44,688 bases of DNA from Actinomycetota bacterium (GCA_029979265.1 JAPOHW010000010.1:1-44688), one strand, 5' to 3'. Counted from the first letter of the stretch, positions 8,687 to 17,368 are shown. The notes: generated by a model from the letters alone, not told the origin. A program made the numbers and translations.

Positions 8687-9412
8687 ATGGCCATCATCGA
8701 AGAGATCATCGACATCGACACCGTCGACGGGCCCATGGCCGTCGTTCGCAAGCACCCCGACGGTGGCAGCGACAAACGAGTGTTGATCTTCATGGATGCG
8801 CCGGGTATCCGGCCGTCATTGCACGAGTTCGCCGCCCGACTGGCCGAAGCGGGCTACGACGTCGCCATGCCCGACCTCTGGCACCGGCATGGTCGATTGA
8901 TCGGCTACGAGCCGGCCGACATCGTCGCCGATCCGAGCCGGCGGGCCCATATCGGTGAAATGCTCGGGTCGCTCGACGACACCGAGGTCCAGACCGATCG
9001 CAATGGCGCGCTCGCTGCCGTCGGGTGGCGAGACGGGTCTGCCGGTGTGATCGGGTTCTGCCTCGGTGCTCGCTACGTTCACAAGGCGATGCAGGAGCTG
9101 CCTGATCGGTTCGTCGTGGGAGCGATGTGGCACCCGTCGTTCCTCACCGACGACACCGACGCGTCCCCGCACCTCACGGTCGATGCGATCGGTGAACTGT
9201 GGATCGGCATCGGTGACGCCGACACGGTCCAGTCGATCGAGATGCACCAGCGGTACTTCGCCGCGGCCGAGGGTCGCGACAACATCACGCTGCGCATCTT
9301 CGAGGGGGCCGATCATGGCTACACATGGCCGGTCAGCCCGAACTATCACGAAGAAGCTGCGACGGTCGGCTGGACCGAGACATTGACCCGGTTCGAGCGC
9401 CTGCTGGGTTGA
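8687..9412 (+). CDS. Dienelactone hydrolase family protein
   Basis: A 241-residue alpha/beta hydrolase. The cysteine nucleophile is Cys125 in GFCLGA, the acid is probably Asp177 or Asp179 in IGDAD, and His210 is in GADHGYTW, so the Cys-Asp-His triad typical of the DLH family is complete. The type enzyme opens dienelactone in chloroaromatic breakdown, but many homologues act on other lactones or esters, so the substrate is left open. Starts at an ATG six bases behind a TACCGT box with no ribosome site, as in leaderless transcripts. Convergent with the monooxygenase gene, 37 bases away. Confidence 0.88.
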   Translation: MAIIEEIIDIDTVDGPMAVVRKHPDGGSDKRVLIFMDAPGIRPSLHEFAARLAEAGYDVAMPDLWHRHGRLIGYEPADIVADPSRRAHIGEMLGSLDDTEVQTDRNGALAAVGWRDGSAGVIGFCLGARYVHKAMQELPDRFVVGAMWHPSFLTDDTDASPHLTVDAIGELWIGIGDADTVQSIEMHQRYFAAAEGRDNITLRIFEGADHGYTWPVSPNYHEEAATVGWTETLTRFERLLG

Positions 9413-9449
9413 GGACGAGCAGCTCCGGGCAGGTCCGCCAGGCCCTCGT

Positions 9450-10970
9450 TCACGCAAAGATCATGACCCCGTCGTCGACGGGGACGTCGCCGAGCAGTTC
9501 GCGATCGGCCTTGTAGTCCTGGGTGTTGATCCAGGGAGCGCGATCTCCCTGTTTCGGCAGCAGCGGCATCATGCGCGTCATGTACCCAGCACTGAAGCCG
9601 TCCACCCATGGACGTGGAGGCATGTCGGCGTCGCTCGGTCTGAGTGTCGGTGTCGCGATCGTCGTGCCCGACGCTGCCATGTGGTTGAGGATCCGACACG
9701 CATACGCCGACACGAGGTCGGCCCGCAGCGTCCACGACGCATTGATGTATCCGAACGTCGACACGAGGTTGGGTAGGTCGCTGTAGCCGAACCCCTTGTA
9801 CGACCAGCGTTTCGAGAAGTCGACGCGTTCGCCGTCGACGTCGAAGTCCATCTCACCGATCGTCACCAACTCGAGACCGGTCGCAGTCACGACGATGTCG
9901 GCGTCGAGGTGCTCTCCCGAGTCGAGCCGGACCCCGGACGCAGTGAACGAATCGACGGTGCCGTTGACGATCTCGGCTCGGCCCTCCCTCATGGCGCCGA
10001 AAAGGTCGGCATCGGGTACGAGACAGAGGCGCTGATCCCACGGGTCGTAGCGAGGCGTGAAGAATTCGTCGATCTGCGCGTCGGTCAGATGTTTCCGCAG
10101 TCGTTTGCGCAGTGCGTTCGCAACCTTGTCGGGATGGGTTCGACTTCGTTTGTAGACCTTGTCGGTCAGGTTGACGTTCTTCGCCCGTGTCAGCCGGTAG
10201 GCGAGCTGGGCAGGAAGGACCTTGCGAAGCAGGTTGGCGAGAGGATCCTTCGTCGGCGCTGCCACCATCCAGGTGGGCGAGCGCTGCAACATGGTGACGT
10301 GTGCAGCACCGGACGCGGCCAGTGCAGGCACCAGTGTCACCGCAGTGGCACCCGACCCGATGACGATGACGCGCTTGTCGACGTAGTCGAGATCGTCGGG
10401 CCACTCTTGCGGGTGGACGATCGGACCCTCGAATGCCGCTTCGCCTCGGAAATCGGGCCGGTGTCCACCCCGGTAGCTGTAGTAGCCGGTGCACATGAGC
10501 ACGAACCCTGCGGTGATCGTCGTGTCATCGCCGCCGGACCTGACCGACAGGGTCCATCGCTTGGCGTCGCTGGACCACTGTGCAGCTCGAACGTGGTGGC
10601 CGAACCGGATATGGCGGCGGAGGTCGAACTCGTCGACCGTTTCATCGAGGTAGGCCATGATCGCCGGCCCGTCGGCGATCGCTTCGTCGGCAACCCAAGG
10701 CTTGAACGCGAAGCCGAGGGTGTGCATGTCGCTGTCGGATCGGACCCCGGGGTAGCGAAAGAGATCCCACGTGCCCCCGAGGTTCGAGCGACCCTCGAGA
10801 ATCGTGAACGTTCGGTCGGGACACATGGTCTGGAGGTGCCATGCCGCGCTGATGCCGCTGATGCCTGCACCGATGACAACCACATCCCAATGAACACCGT
10901 CGTCGTCTGCGCCTCGAGCCTCGGTCGTTGCGACGCGCGCACGTCCCGGCCGGTCGGCTGTCGCCGTCAC
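9450..10970 (-). CDS. Flavin-containing/Baeyer-Villiger monooxygenase (EthA-like)
   Basis: A 506-residue flavoprotein. The FAD site GAGISG is at residues 34-39 and the NADPH site GSGATA at 205-210. Between them lies FEGPIVHPQEWP (180-191), which fits the Baeyer-Villiger fingerprint FxGxxxHxxxWP. The second family stretch GGTWDLFRYPGVRSDS is also present. These enzymes insert oxygen into ketones or oxidise sulfur and nitrogen; EthA activates ethionamide in mycobacteria. It starts at GTG 10970, overlapping the stop of the siderophore-interacting protein gene (GTGA), so the two are co-translated. Substrate unknown. Confidence 0.92.
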   Translation of the reverse strand: MTATADRPGRARVATTEARGADDDGVHWDVVVIGAGISGISAAWHLQTMCPDRTFTILEGRSNLGGTWDLFRYPGVRSDSDMHTLGFAFKPWVADEAIADGPAIMAYLDETVDEFDLRRHIRFGHHVRAAQWSSDAKRWTLSVRSGGDDTTITAGFVLMCTGYYSYRGGHRPDFRGEAAFEGPIVHPQEWPDDLDYVDKRVIVIGSGATAVTLVPALAASGAAHVTMLQRSPTWMVAAPTKDPLANLLRKVLPAQLAYRLTRAKNVNLTDKVYKRSRTHPDKVANALRKRLRKHLTDAQIDEFFTPRYDPWDQRLCLVPDADLFGAMREGRAEIVNGTVDSFTASGVRLDSGEHLDADIVVTATGLELVTIGEMDFDVDGERVDFSKRWSYKGFGYSDLPNLVSTFGYINASWTLRADLVSAYACRILNHMAASGTTIATPTLRPSDADMPPRPWVDGFSAGYMTRMMPLLPKQGDRAPWINTQDYKADRELLGDVPVDDGVMIFA

Positions 10971-11731
10971 CGCTGCACCTTCCAGTACCCACGCACCGTC
11001 GTGTGGTCTCGGGGAATCTTGCGGTCGTCGAAGAGGTGCTTTCGGATCGCCTGCATCGCGGCCGCTTCGCCAGCAGCCCAGACGCGGGTCCTCTCGTCGA
11101 TGTCGGTCGCTTCGGCGGCTCGGCGCAGTGTGGCGCCGGGTGCATCGCCTGGCGTCGTCACATGCCAGGTCACAGCGGCTCCGGGGTGGGTCGCCAGGTC
11201 GAGTTGGGCGCAGTCATCGACGATTTCGATGTGCACGTCGATACGAACGTCGTGGGCGATGACCCCGAGGAGCTGTTCGATCGCCGGAATGGCGGTCTCG
11301 TCGCCGAGCAGCACGTAGCGCCCGGCACTCGGTTCGATCGCCTCACCTCGCCCCGGACCGGAAATGGCACACGGTTCACCGGGAGCAACGGTCTCGGCCC
11401 AATCCGCAGCCGCACCGCCACCATGACGAACGATGTCGAGCGTCAACCCGTGGTCGTTCAGCGAGACCGGTGTGAAGGTTCGGAGCGCCGGTCGTCGTCC
11501 GTCGGCCAGCAGGAACTCGTTGCCGTTCCATGTCGGGATCTCGAACGGCTCGCCGGGCCAGCGAACCAGCAGACGAACGCTCGCTGCCGGCTCGGAGATC
11601 TCGAGTCCGTCGAGCTGCGGACCGGCCAGCACGATCCGCATCATGCGAGGCGAACGAGCATGAACGCTCACGACAGCCACTGAGCGTAGGGGTGGAGGTT
11701 CCCGTCGAAGACGTACCGGCGAGTCGGTCAC
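10967..11731 (-). CDS. Siderophore-interacting (ferric-siderophore reductase family) protein
   Basis: A 254-residue flavoreductase-type protein. The FAD-binding stretch RTFTPVS lies near residue 80, followed by a GPGRG loop and the C-terminal SIP rossmann-like half, with LLGDETAIPAI and VWAAGEAAAM, both hallmarks of the ViuB/YqjH family that reduces Fe(III)-siderophores with NAD(P)H. The frame stays open far upstream, but that part overlaps the heliorhodopsin gene; the GTG at 11731 (VTDSPVRL) is chosen as the first start beyond the divergent gene. It is coupled to the downstream monooxygenase, so it may supply electrons to, or share regulation with, that enzyme. No siderophore synthesis gene is nearby. 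Confidence 0.85.
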   Translation of the reverse strand: MTDSPVRLRREPPPLRSVAVVSVHARSPRMMRIVLAGPQLDGLEISEPAASVRLLVRWPGEPFEIPTWNGNEFLLADGRRPALRTFTPVSLNDHGLTLDIVRHGGGAAADWAETVAPGEPCAISGPGRGEAIEPSAGRYVLLGDETAIPAIEQLLGVIAHDVRIDVHIEIVDDCAQLDLATHPGAAVTWHVTTPGDAPGATLRRAAEATDIDERTRVWAAGEAAAMQAIRKHLFDDRKIPRDHTTVRGYWKVQR

Positions 11732-11785
11732 GCCCGGATCATCGCACGGGTGAGCAGGGTGACGGCGACCGGACGTGATCGCCGG

Positions 11786-11791
11786 TACCGT
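11786..11791 (+). promoter_or_regulatory. -10 box TACCGT, 6 bases before the heliorhodopsin start
   Basis: Places a transcription start at or next to GTG 11798, implying a leaderless heliorhodopsin mRNA. It decides the start against the GTG at 11750, which would lie upstream of the transcript. Confidence 0.6.
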
Positions 11792-11797
11792 TGCGGT

Positions 11798-12592
11798 GTG
11801 ACCACCGAGCTCTCCGATTTGTCGACCATCGACGATCATGCCCTCGCCCGACTGCGACGATTCAACCTCGTGATGGGTGCGCTGCACCTCGTGTCGGGAT
11901 TGTTTATGTGGCTCTCGAGCAACGACTTCGTGGTCCAGGGCAGCGGGTTCTCGCTCAAAGGCCCACCCGGCACACCACTGGTCGACGGCGAACTGTTCGA
12001 GGCGTTCTCGTTGCCGCTGGGAGCGTGGACCGCCGCGTTCTTGCTCATGTCGGCCGTTGCGCACTTCTTCATGGGAACCGTGGGCTTCGAGCGTTACTGC
12101 CGCGAACTGCGGGCCGGGCGGAACCGCATCCGGTGGGTCGAGTACTCGTTCTCGGCCACGCTGATGATTCTCCTGATCAGCCTGGTCACCGGGATCACCG
12201 ATGTCGCTGCGCTGATCGCAATCGCGGGCGCCAACGTGGCCATGATCCTTTTCGGGTGGCTGATGGAAGTGGTCAACCCCCCGGGTCATCCCGTCTACTG
12301 GTCACCGTTCTGGTTCGGATGCATTGCCGGGGCAGCACCGTGGGTCGCCATCGCCGTGAGCGTCGCCCTCGGGGTGGCCGAAACCGGAGCAGGACCGCCT
12401 GGCTTCGTGTACGGGATCCTGGTGACGATCTTTGCGCTCTTCAACTGCTTCGCCGTCAACCAGTGGCTGCAGTATCGCGGCAAGGGTCGATGGAGTGACT
12501 ATCTCCACGGCGAGCGCGTCTACATGTGGCTGAGTCTTGTCGCCAAGAGCCTTTTGGCCTGGCAGATCTGGGGAAACACCCTGATCGGTTGA
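11798..12592 (+). CDS. Heliorhodopsin
   Basis: A 264-residue seven-helix retinal protein of the heliorhodopsin family, a distant branch from type-1 rhodopsins with inverted topology (N-terminus inside). The retinal lysine is Lys250 in SLVAKS and the Schiff-base counterion Glu115 in RWVEYS. The conserved polar residues also appear: His30 (GALHL), His89 (VAHFF) and Ser246. Long family blocks are intact, such as FWFGCIAGAAPW and GFVYGI. The start at GTG 11798 gives the usual N-terminus and follows a TACCGT box by six bases. The function of the family is unsettled; it does not pump ions strongly. No retinal-forming oxygenase lies in the window. It diverges from the SIP-monooxygenase pair. Confidence 0.97.
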   Translation: MTTELSDLSTIDDHALARLRRFNLVMGALHLVSGLFMWLSSNDFVVQGSGFSLKGPPGTPLVDGELFEAFSLPLGAWTAAFLLMSAVAHFFMGTVGFERYCRELRAGRNRIRWVEYSFSATLMILLISLVTGITDVAALIAIAGANVAMILFGWLMEVVNPPGHPVYWSPFWFGCIAGAAPWVAIAVSVALGVAETGAGPPGFVYGILVTIFALFNCFAVNQWLQYRGKGRWSDYLHGERVYMWLSLVAKSLLAWQIWGNTLIG

Positions 12593-12609
12593 TGCGGTTT
12601 CGGTCGACG

Positions 12610-13401
12610 TCAGCCGTAGCTGACTCCGAGACCGGCCTGGGCATCGGTCTGGATGCCGTAGGGCGGAATCGGGTAACGAAGCCCGTTTCGGCTCAGCGCC
12701 TCCATGCCGTCGAGTGCCCGGACGAGGTCACCGGGGCGAAGGGCCATCAACATCTCGTCGTCGGGCACACCGCCGTAACGCCGTTCGGCATAACACGGGA
12801 TCGACAGGCTCGGCTCGCCCGTGGCGAGTGCCCGACCCCAGCTGTCGGCACAGGCGGACTCGCCGACACAGCCCCAGTCGAGTTTCCTGTAGCCCGACCA
12901 CTGCAACCCGTTGATCAAGATGATCATCTGGCCCGGGGTCGCGTACACCAGGCAGATGTCGGGAGGATCGAGTCGCCCGGTCGCAAGTGGCGACACCGCC
13001 ATGGCCTGGTACGTACCGAGCGGAACGACGTCCATCGCAGCCTGATGCTCGGCTGCATCCGACTCGGTCTCGAACCAGACACCGGCCATGTGACGCCCCG
13101 AGTACCACTCGGCGTCCTGGGCTCCGAGGCCGAGCACGGCTTGGCACTGTGAGCCCACCAGGTCGGCACCGGTGATGCCGACCGTCCAGTTCAGCCGACT
13201 TGCCATCGACACGATCTGGTCGGCGGTGTGGATGTCGTTCGGTCGACGGATCTTCTCGACGGCTTCCATCTCCTCGACCGTCTCGAACATCTTCATGCCG
13301 ATCGGCGTGGTGCGGATCCGCAGCAGTCGGTCGAGCCGTGCGAGCGTGTTCGGCCAGTCGACGGACCCGTCGGAGGGGCGGATCGAAACGGGTTGACTCA
13401 C
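12610..13401 (-). CDS. DUF169 domain protein
   Basis: A 263-residue soluble protein of the DUF169 family, whose biochemical role is not established. The family blocks seen are the N-terminal LRIRTTPIGMKMF, the cysteine-containing central GSQCQAVLGL, and WGCVGESACADSW, which has two cysteines six residues apart. The stretch VYATPGQMIILINGLQW is also typical. The GTG start at 13401 overlaps the stop of the aminotransferase gene (GTGA). It is the last gene of a three-gene operon with an enoyl-CoA hydratase and a MalY-type enzyme, so a role in fatty-acid-like or amino-acid carbon breakdown is possible but is only inference from position. Confidence 0.85.
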   Translation of the reverse strand: MSQPVSIRPSDGSVDWPNTLARLDRLLRIRTTPIGMKMFETVEEMEAVEKIRRPNDIHTADQIVSMASRLNWTVGITGADLVGSQCQAVLGLGAQDAEWYSGRHMAGVWFETESDAAEHQAAMDVVPLGTYQAMAVSPLATGRLDPPDICLVYATPGQMIILINGLQWSGYRKLDWGCVGESACADSWGRALATGEPSLSIPCYAERRYGGVPDDEMLMALRPGDLVRALDGMEALSRNGLRYPIPPYGIQTDAQAGLGVSYG

Positions 13402-14540
13402 GGGTTACCTGCCTTGTCGACGGCCACCACCAGGCGGTCGATGACCTGGTCGAGGATGTCGGGATACGTGGCGACGTTGAGACGAACGAACCCGGCTCCA
13501 CCGGGTCCGAACTCATCGCCCTCGTTGAGGGCGAGTTTGTGATCCTCGAGGATTCGTTCGGCCGGCATGTCGCCGAGCCCGGTCTGCCGCAGGTCGAGCC
13601 AGGTCAGGTAACCGGCCTCGGGTGGCCGATAGCCGACGTGGGGTGCTTCGGCGAGCAATCGCTGCTCGAGGTGGGCCGCATTGGCGGCGATCTGGCGACA
13701 GGTCGCCTCGAGCCAATCCTCGCACTCGCTCCAGGCAGTGAAGACCCCCGCTGCGCTCAGCGAACTCGGCCGTCCGATGAGATGGTCGGGGGCAGCCTCG
13801 AAAGCAGCCTGGGTCGGTGCGTGGCCGAAGTGCGCCATCGCGCAGCTGAGGCCGGCGAGGTTGAATGCCTTCGAGGCTGCGCCGATCGTGATCGTCCGAT
13901 CGGCGAGCCGGGGCTCGCGTACCGTTGGCAGATGTCGGTGGGGGCTGAGCGCAAGATCGGCCCAGACCTCGTCGCTGAACACGATCAGGTCGTGACGCTC
14001 GGCAACGTCGGCGATCGCCGCAAGTTCAGCTGGCGTTGTGACCCGACCGGTCGGATTGTGGGGCTGTGACAGCAGGATCGCTTTGGGGCGCTCGGCATCG
14101 CATATCCGGGCAAGGTCGTCGGGGTCGAAGCTGCCGTCGGATGCCAGCGGTACCCCAACGACCACCCGCGAGCCGCCCTCGATGACTTTTTGGAAGACGT
14201 GATAGACGGGCGTGAAAATGACCACACCGTCCCCCGGTTGGGTCATCAACTGGAGCACGGCTTCTACCGCGTGCAGCGCGCCGGTGAAGTTCCACATCCG
14301 CTCGACATCCAGATCGACGCCGTGGCGACGATGCATCCACGCGTGCCAAACCTCGGGGAGTTGGTCGAGATGGTGGAAGAGATAGCCGAGATCACCTCGA
14401 TCGACGAGATCGGAGATGGCCGCCCCGATTCGTGGATCGGGGGCGAAGTCCATGTCGGCGACGAACGCAGGAAGCACGTCGGGACCATGCGCGCTCCACT
14501 TGTGTCCGAGCGTCGACCGGAGGCGTTCGATCTCGCTCAC
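13398..14540 (-). CDS. MalY/PatB-type PLP aminotransferase or C-S lyase
   Basis: A 380-residue fold-type I PLP enzyme. The cofactor lysine is Lys224 in ASKAFNLAG. The family motifs HNPTGRV (161-167) and FSDEVWADL are present, and the C-terminal carboxylate-binding arginine is in FVRLNVA. The MalY/PatB branch covers cystathionine beta-lyases and some aminotransferases; the opening AFVADMDF and GYLFHH match that branch. Overlaps both neighbours by four bases (GTGA), between the enoyl-CoA hydratase and the DUF169 gene. Whether it cleaves C-S bonds or transfers amino groups cannot be decided from sequence. Confidence 0.9.
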   Translation of the reverse strand: MSEIERLRSTLGHKWSAHGPDVLPAFVADMDFAPDPRIGAAISDLVDRGDLGYLFHHLDQLPEVWHAWMHRRHGVDLDVERMWNFTGALHAVEAVLQLMTQPGDGVVIFTPVYHVFQKVIEGGSRVVVGVPLASDGSFDPDDLARICDAERPKAILLSQPHNPTGRVTTPAELAAIADVAERHDLIVFSDEVWADLALSPHRHLPTVREPRLADRTITIGAASKAFNLAGLSCAMAHFGHAPTQAAFEAAPDHLIGRPSSLSAAGVFTAWSECEDWLEATCRQIAANAAHLEQRLLAEAPHVGYRPPEAGYLTWLDLRQTGLGDMPAERILEDHKLALNEGDEFGPGGAGFVRLNVATYPDILDQVIDRLVVAVDKAGNP

Positions 14541-15319
14541 TCGAACTCCGGTGCGCGCTTTTCGACGAACGCTGCGATGCCTTCGAGACCGTCAGGTGAC
14601 GCCATTGCCTCGGTGATCATCTCGGCTTCGAACTCACCGGCGGTCTCGAGGGAGTGGTCCATGCCGTTGTAGATCACCCTTTTGGCGTGACCGAGAGCCC
14701 ACGTCGCTCCGCTCGCAAGTTGGGTGGCAAGATCGATGGCGGTCTGATCGACATCGTCGTCGGGCACGATGCGGTTGACCAGTCCCCACTGCTCGGCCTC
14801 GGCGGCGGACAGGACGCGATTGGTGAGGGTGAGGTCGAGCGTGCGGCGCAGGCCGATGTGACGAGCGACGAAGTACGACGACGTGCCGTCGGGGGTCACA
14901 CCGGCCTTGGTGTAGGCCATGGTGTATTTCGCCGACTCGGCCGACACCACGAGGTCGAAGGCGCTCATCAGACTCAGGCCGGCACCACCTGCAGCACCCC
15001 GGACACCAGCCACGAACGGTTTCGGTATCCGATTCATCTGATGGATCGCCGCATGGAAGTCCTGCAACATGACGTGTGCATTGCGGGCCAGGTCGGTTCC
15101 CCAGGCAGCAAATTCCTTGAGGTCTCCACCGCCGCAGAACACCTTGCCTTCGGCGGTCACGGCCACGGCCTTCACGCCATCGTCATAGGCGATGTCCATC
15201 ATCACCGCTCTCAGGTCACGGCCGAACGCGGGGTTCACCGCATTCGCACCCTCCGGACGGTTGAAGTGCAGAAAGCCCACGCGGTCGCGGACCTCATAGG
15301 TGATGGTCTCGAAATCCAT
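14537..15319 (-). CDS. Enoyl-CoA hydratase/isomerase family protein
   Basis: A 260-residue crotonase-fold enzyme acting on acyl-CoA. The oxyanion-hole segments VFCGGGDL and GAAGGAGLSL are intact. At the catalytic acid positions it has no glutamate in the first helix but carries TPDGTSS, as in PaaG-like isomerases and ring-processing crotonases, so isomerisation or ring chemistry is as likely as hydration. The start at 15319 (MDFETITYE) is chosen because a TACGGT box lies seven bases upstream; the frame itself extends to 15400. First gene of the operon with MalY-type and DUF169 genes. Confidence 0.9.
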   Translation of the reverse strand: MDFETITYEVRDRVGFLHFNRPEGANAVNPAFGRDLRAVMMDIAYDDGVKAVAVTAEGKVFCGGGDLKEFAAWGTDLARNAHVMLQDFHAAIHQMNRIPKPFVAGVRGAAGGAGLSLMSAFDLVVSAESAKYTMAYTKAGVTPDGTSSYFVARHIGLRRTLDLTLTNRVLSAAEAEQWGLVNRIVPDDDVDQTAIDLATQLASGATWALGHAKRVIYNGMDHSLETAGEFEAEMITEAMASPDGLEGIAAFVEKRAPEFE

Positions 15320-15326
15320 GAGCGGC

Positions 15327-15332
15327 ACCGTA
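15327..15332 (-). promoter_or_regulatory. -10 box TACGGT, 7 bases before ATG 15319
   Basis: Leaderless-type promoter for the enoyl-CoA hydratase/MalY/DUF169 operon; it fixes the start at 15319. Confidence 0.6.
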
Positions 15333-15407
15333 GTGCGCACTGGTTCGGCAGTCCCCATGGCGGAGGTGTTCGGTGTCGATGCACCTCGTCGCGGCAACAT
15401 CGATGCC

Positions 15408-15413
15408 TAGGAT
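15408..15413 (+). promoter_or_regulatory. -10 box TAGGAT with a leadered start
   Basis: About 38 bases before ATG 15452. Unlike most starts here, this gene has a short leader with a strong ribosome site, GGGGAGGG at 15438-15445, six bases before the ATG. Confidence 0.45.
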
Positions 15414-15451
15414 GCGCGCCACACGATCACCGAGTTCGGGGAGGGCCTCGC

Positions 15452-16423
15452 ATGAAGGTCGGTTTCATCGGTTTGGGCAACGTCGGCGGCAAACTCGCCG
15501 GCTCGCTGCTGCGCAACGGGTACGACCTGATGGTCCGCGACCTCGACCGCAACCTCGCGCAGTCCTTCGTCGATCGAGGGGCAGCGTTCGCCGAGTCTCC
15601 ACAGGAGATGGCTGAGGCATGCGACCTCGTCATCACGTGCCTGCCGTCTCCGGCCGCATCCGCTGCGGTCATGGAGGCCGACGACGGATTGCTGGCAGGA
15701 CTCGGCCCCGGCAAGATCTGGGCGGAGATGTCGACCACCGACGAAGCCGAGGTCAAACGTCTCGGCGCAAAGGTCTCCGCCATCGGGGCATCACCGGTCG
15801 ATTGTCCGGTGTCGGGTGGCTGTCACCGGGCCGCCACCGGGAACATTGCGATCTTCGCGGGCTGTGACCGTGACGTGTTCGAACGGATGTTGCCGATTCT
15901 CACCACCATGGGTCGTCGCATCCTGCACACCGGTGACCTCGGCTCGGCATCGGTCCTCAAGGTCCTCACCAACTACCTCGCAACAGCGAACCTGCTCACC
16001 TGTGCCGAGGCGCTGGTCACCGCGAAGGCGGCGGGAATGGATTTGAACACCACGTACGAGGCCATCCGAATCTCGTCGGGGAACTCGTTCGTCCACGAAA
16101 CCGAAAGTCAGGTCATTCTCAACGGCAGCCGAGACATCAACTTCACGATGGACCTCGTGGTCAAGGACATCACCCTCTTTCAGCAGGTCGCCGATCGGGC
16201 CGGTGTGCCCCTCGAGATCAACCCCCTGATGATCGACATCTTCACCGACGGCGTCGAGCGGTACGGCGGGCGTGAATGGTCGCCGAACATCATCAGACGA
16301 TTGGAGGAGGCGACGGGCCTCGAGATCCTCGCTCCGGGATTTCCGGCGGAGATGGTCGATGACGAGCCCGAGGCGGTCGGGTTCGAGGTCGTCCCCACGG
16401 GAAGGGCTGAGTCCAGCGCCTAG
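15452..16423 (+). CDS. NAD(P)-dependent beta-hydroxyacid dehydrogenase (3-hydroxyisobutyrate dehydrogenase family)
   Basis: A 323-residue oxidoreductase. The nucleotide motif GFIGLGNVG begins at residue 4, the substrate loop PVSGGCHRAATGN is at 119-131, and the catalytic lysine is Lys170 in VLKVLTNYLA. The C-terminal all-helical domain completes the family. Members oxidise 3-hydroxyisobutyrate, tartronate semialdehyde or related acids, or reduce imines; the exact substrate is open. The upstream open frame overlaps the opposite-strand crotonase gene and is not coding; the ATG at 15452 has a strong ribosome site. Its stop overlaps the convergent hydrolase stop in CTAG. Confidence 0.9.
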   Translation: MKVGFIGLGNVGGKLAGSLLRNGYDLMVRDLDRNLAQSFVDRGAAFAESPQEMAEACDLVITCLPSPAASAAVMEADDGLLAGLGPGKIWAEMSTTDEAEVKRLGAKVSAIGASPVDCPVSGGCHRAATGNIAIFAGCDRDVFERMLPILTTMGRRILHTGDLGSASVLKVLTNYLATANLLTCAEALVTAKAAGMDLNTTYEAIRISSGNSFVHETESQVILNGSRDINFTMDLVVKDITLFQQVADRAGVPLEINPLMIDIFTDGVERYGGREWSPNIIRRLEEATGLEILAPGFPAEMVDDEPEAVGFEVVPTGRAESSA

Positions 16424-17358
16424 TGCCCGAGTCGGCCGGAGACGAAGTCGGCGATCTCGGTCATCGACGCCCGAGCTTCGGGAACCTCGCGATAGAACTC
16501 GAAGACGTGCCACATGCCTTCCCAGACGCGGAGTGTGACGTCGACTCCGTCGATGCGCATGGCAGTGGCGAGGCGGACGGCATCGGACAACAGCAGGTCA
16601 CGTGTTCCCGTGGTCATGAGGGTGGGTGGCAGCCCTGTGAAGTCGGCGTGGACGGGCGAGACGAGCGGATCATCGACCGGTGTCTCACCTCGATAGGACG
16701 CCGCCATCTCCACGAGGACATCATCGTTCATCGCAAGAAACGGATCTCGGTTCGTGATGTGACTGTCGCCGGTGAAACCTAGGTCAGCCCACGGCGACAG
16801 CAACACGAACGCCACAGGGAGCGAGAGGCGGGCGCTTCGGACTCGTTGGAACAGGGCAAGGGCGAGATTTCCACCAGCCGACTCGCCGGCGACGAGGAGA
16901 TGGGCCGGATCGGTGGTGTCGAGCAGGGCCCGGTACGTCGTCTCGGCACAATCGACCGCTGCCGGGTACGGATGCTCAGGTGCGAGGGGGTAGCGGGGGG
17001 CAATGACTCGCACACCGGCCTGGGCTGCGAGTGGTGCGCTGATGACGATGTCCTCCTCCGGCGATCCGACGGTGTGCCCGCCCCCGAAGAAGTACAGGAC
17101 GGTGCCGGGGCCGGTAACACCAGATGACGGTGTCACCTCGAGACACTCCACACCCCCGACCTCGAGGATGCGTTCACGAACGGAGAACTCGGCCCGCACC
17201 GCAGCCATGGAGGGCTCCCATCCCTGTCGAACCGCAGCGCGGACCAGCTCGGCATTGTGCTCATCGATGGCGATTCGATCGGCGGGCGGATTGGCGTGGA
17301 GCCAGGCCTCGGCTTCGGCACTGACACCCGTTCCCGGGCGGGCGGACGGCGACTGCAT
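16420..17358 (-). CDS. Alpha/beta hydrolase, hormone-sensitive-lipase type
   Basis: A 312-residue esterase/lipase-like hydrolase. The nucleophile is Ser160 in AGESAGG, the acid is Asp in TGTRDLLLSD, and the histidine is in EGMWHVFEF. The oxyanion-hole motif is FGGGHTVGS (residues 91-99), with Phe in place of the first His of the usual HGGG, a departure that could change activity. Starts at ATG 17358 with a 24-base divergent gap to thrH. Probable short-chain ester substrate; no partner gene. The stop overlaps that of the convergent dehydrogenase. Confidence 0.88.
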   Translation of the reverse strand: MQSPSARPGTGVSAEAEAWLHANPPADRIAIDEHNAELVRAAVRQGWEPSMAAVRAEFSVRERILEVGGVECLEVTPSSGVTGPGTVLYFFGGGHTVGSPEEDIVISAPLAAQAGVRVIAPRYPLAPEHPYPAAVDCAETTYRALLDTTDPAHLLVAGESAGGNLALALFQRVRSARLSLPVAFVLLSPWADLGFTGDSHITNRDPFLAMNDDVLVEMAASYRGETPVDDPLVSPVHADFTGLPPTLMTTGTRDLLLSDAVRLATAMRIDGVDVTLRVWEGMWHVFEFYREVPEARASMTEIADFVSGRLGH

Positions 17359-17368
17359 GCCCTACAGC

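Noticed and set aside
10967..12289. A 440-residue version of the siderophore-interacting protein
   Set aside because: The first part overlaps the whole heliorhodopsin gene on the opposite strand, and its translation is low-complexity; GTG 11731 gives a full-length family member.
11750..12592. A longer heliorhodopsin from GTG 11750
   Set aside because: The extra 16 residues are basic and outside the family's N-terminus, and the start would lie upstream of the TACCGT box.
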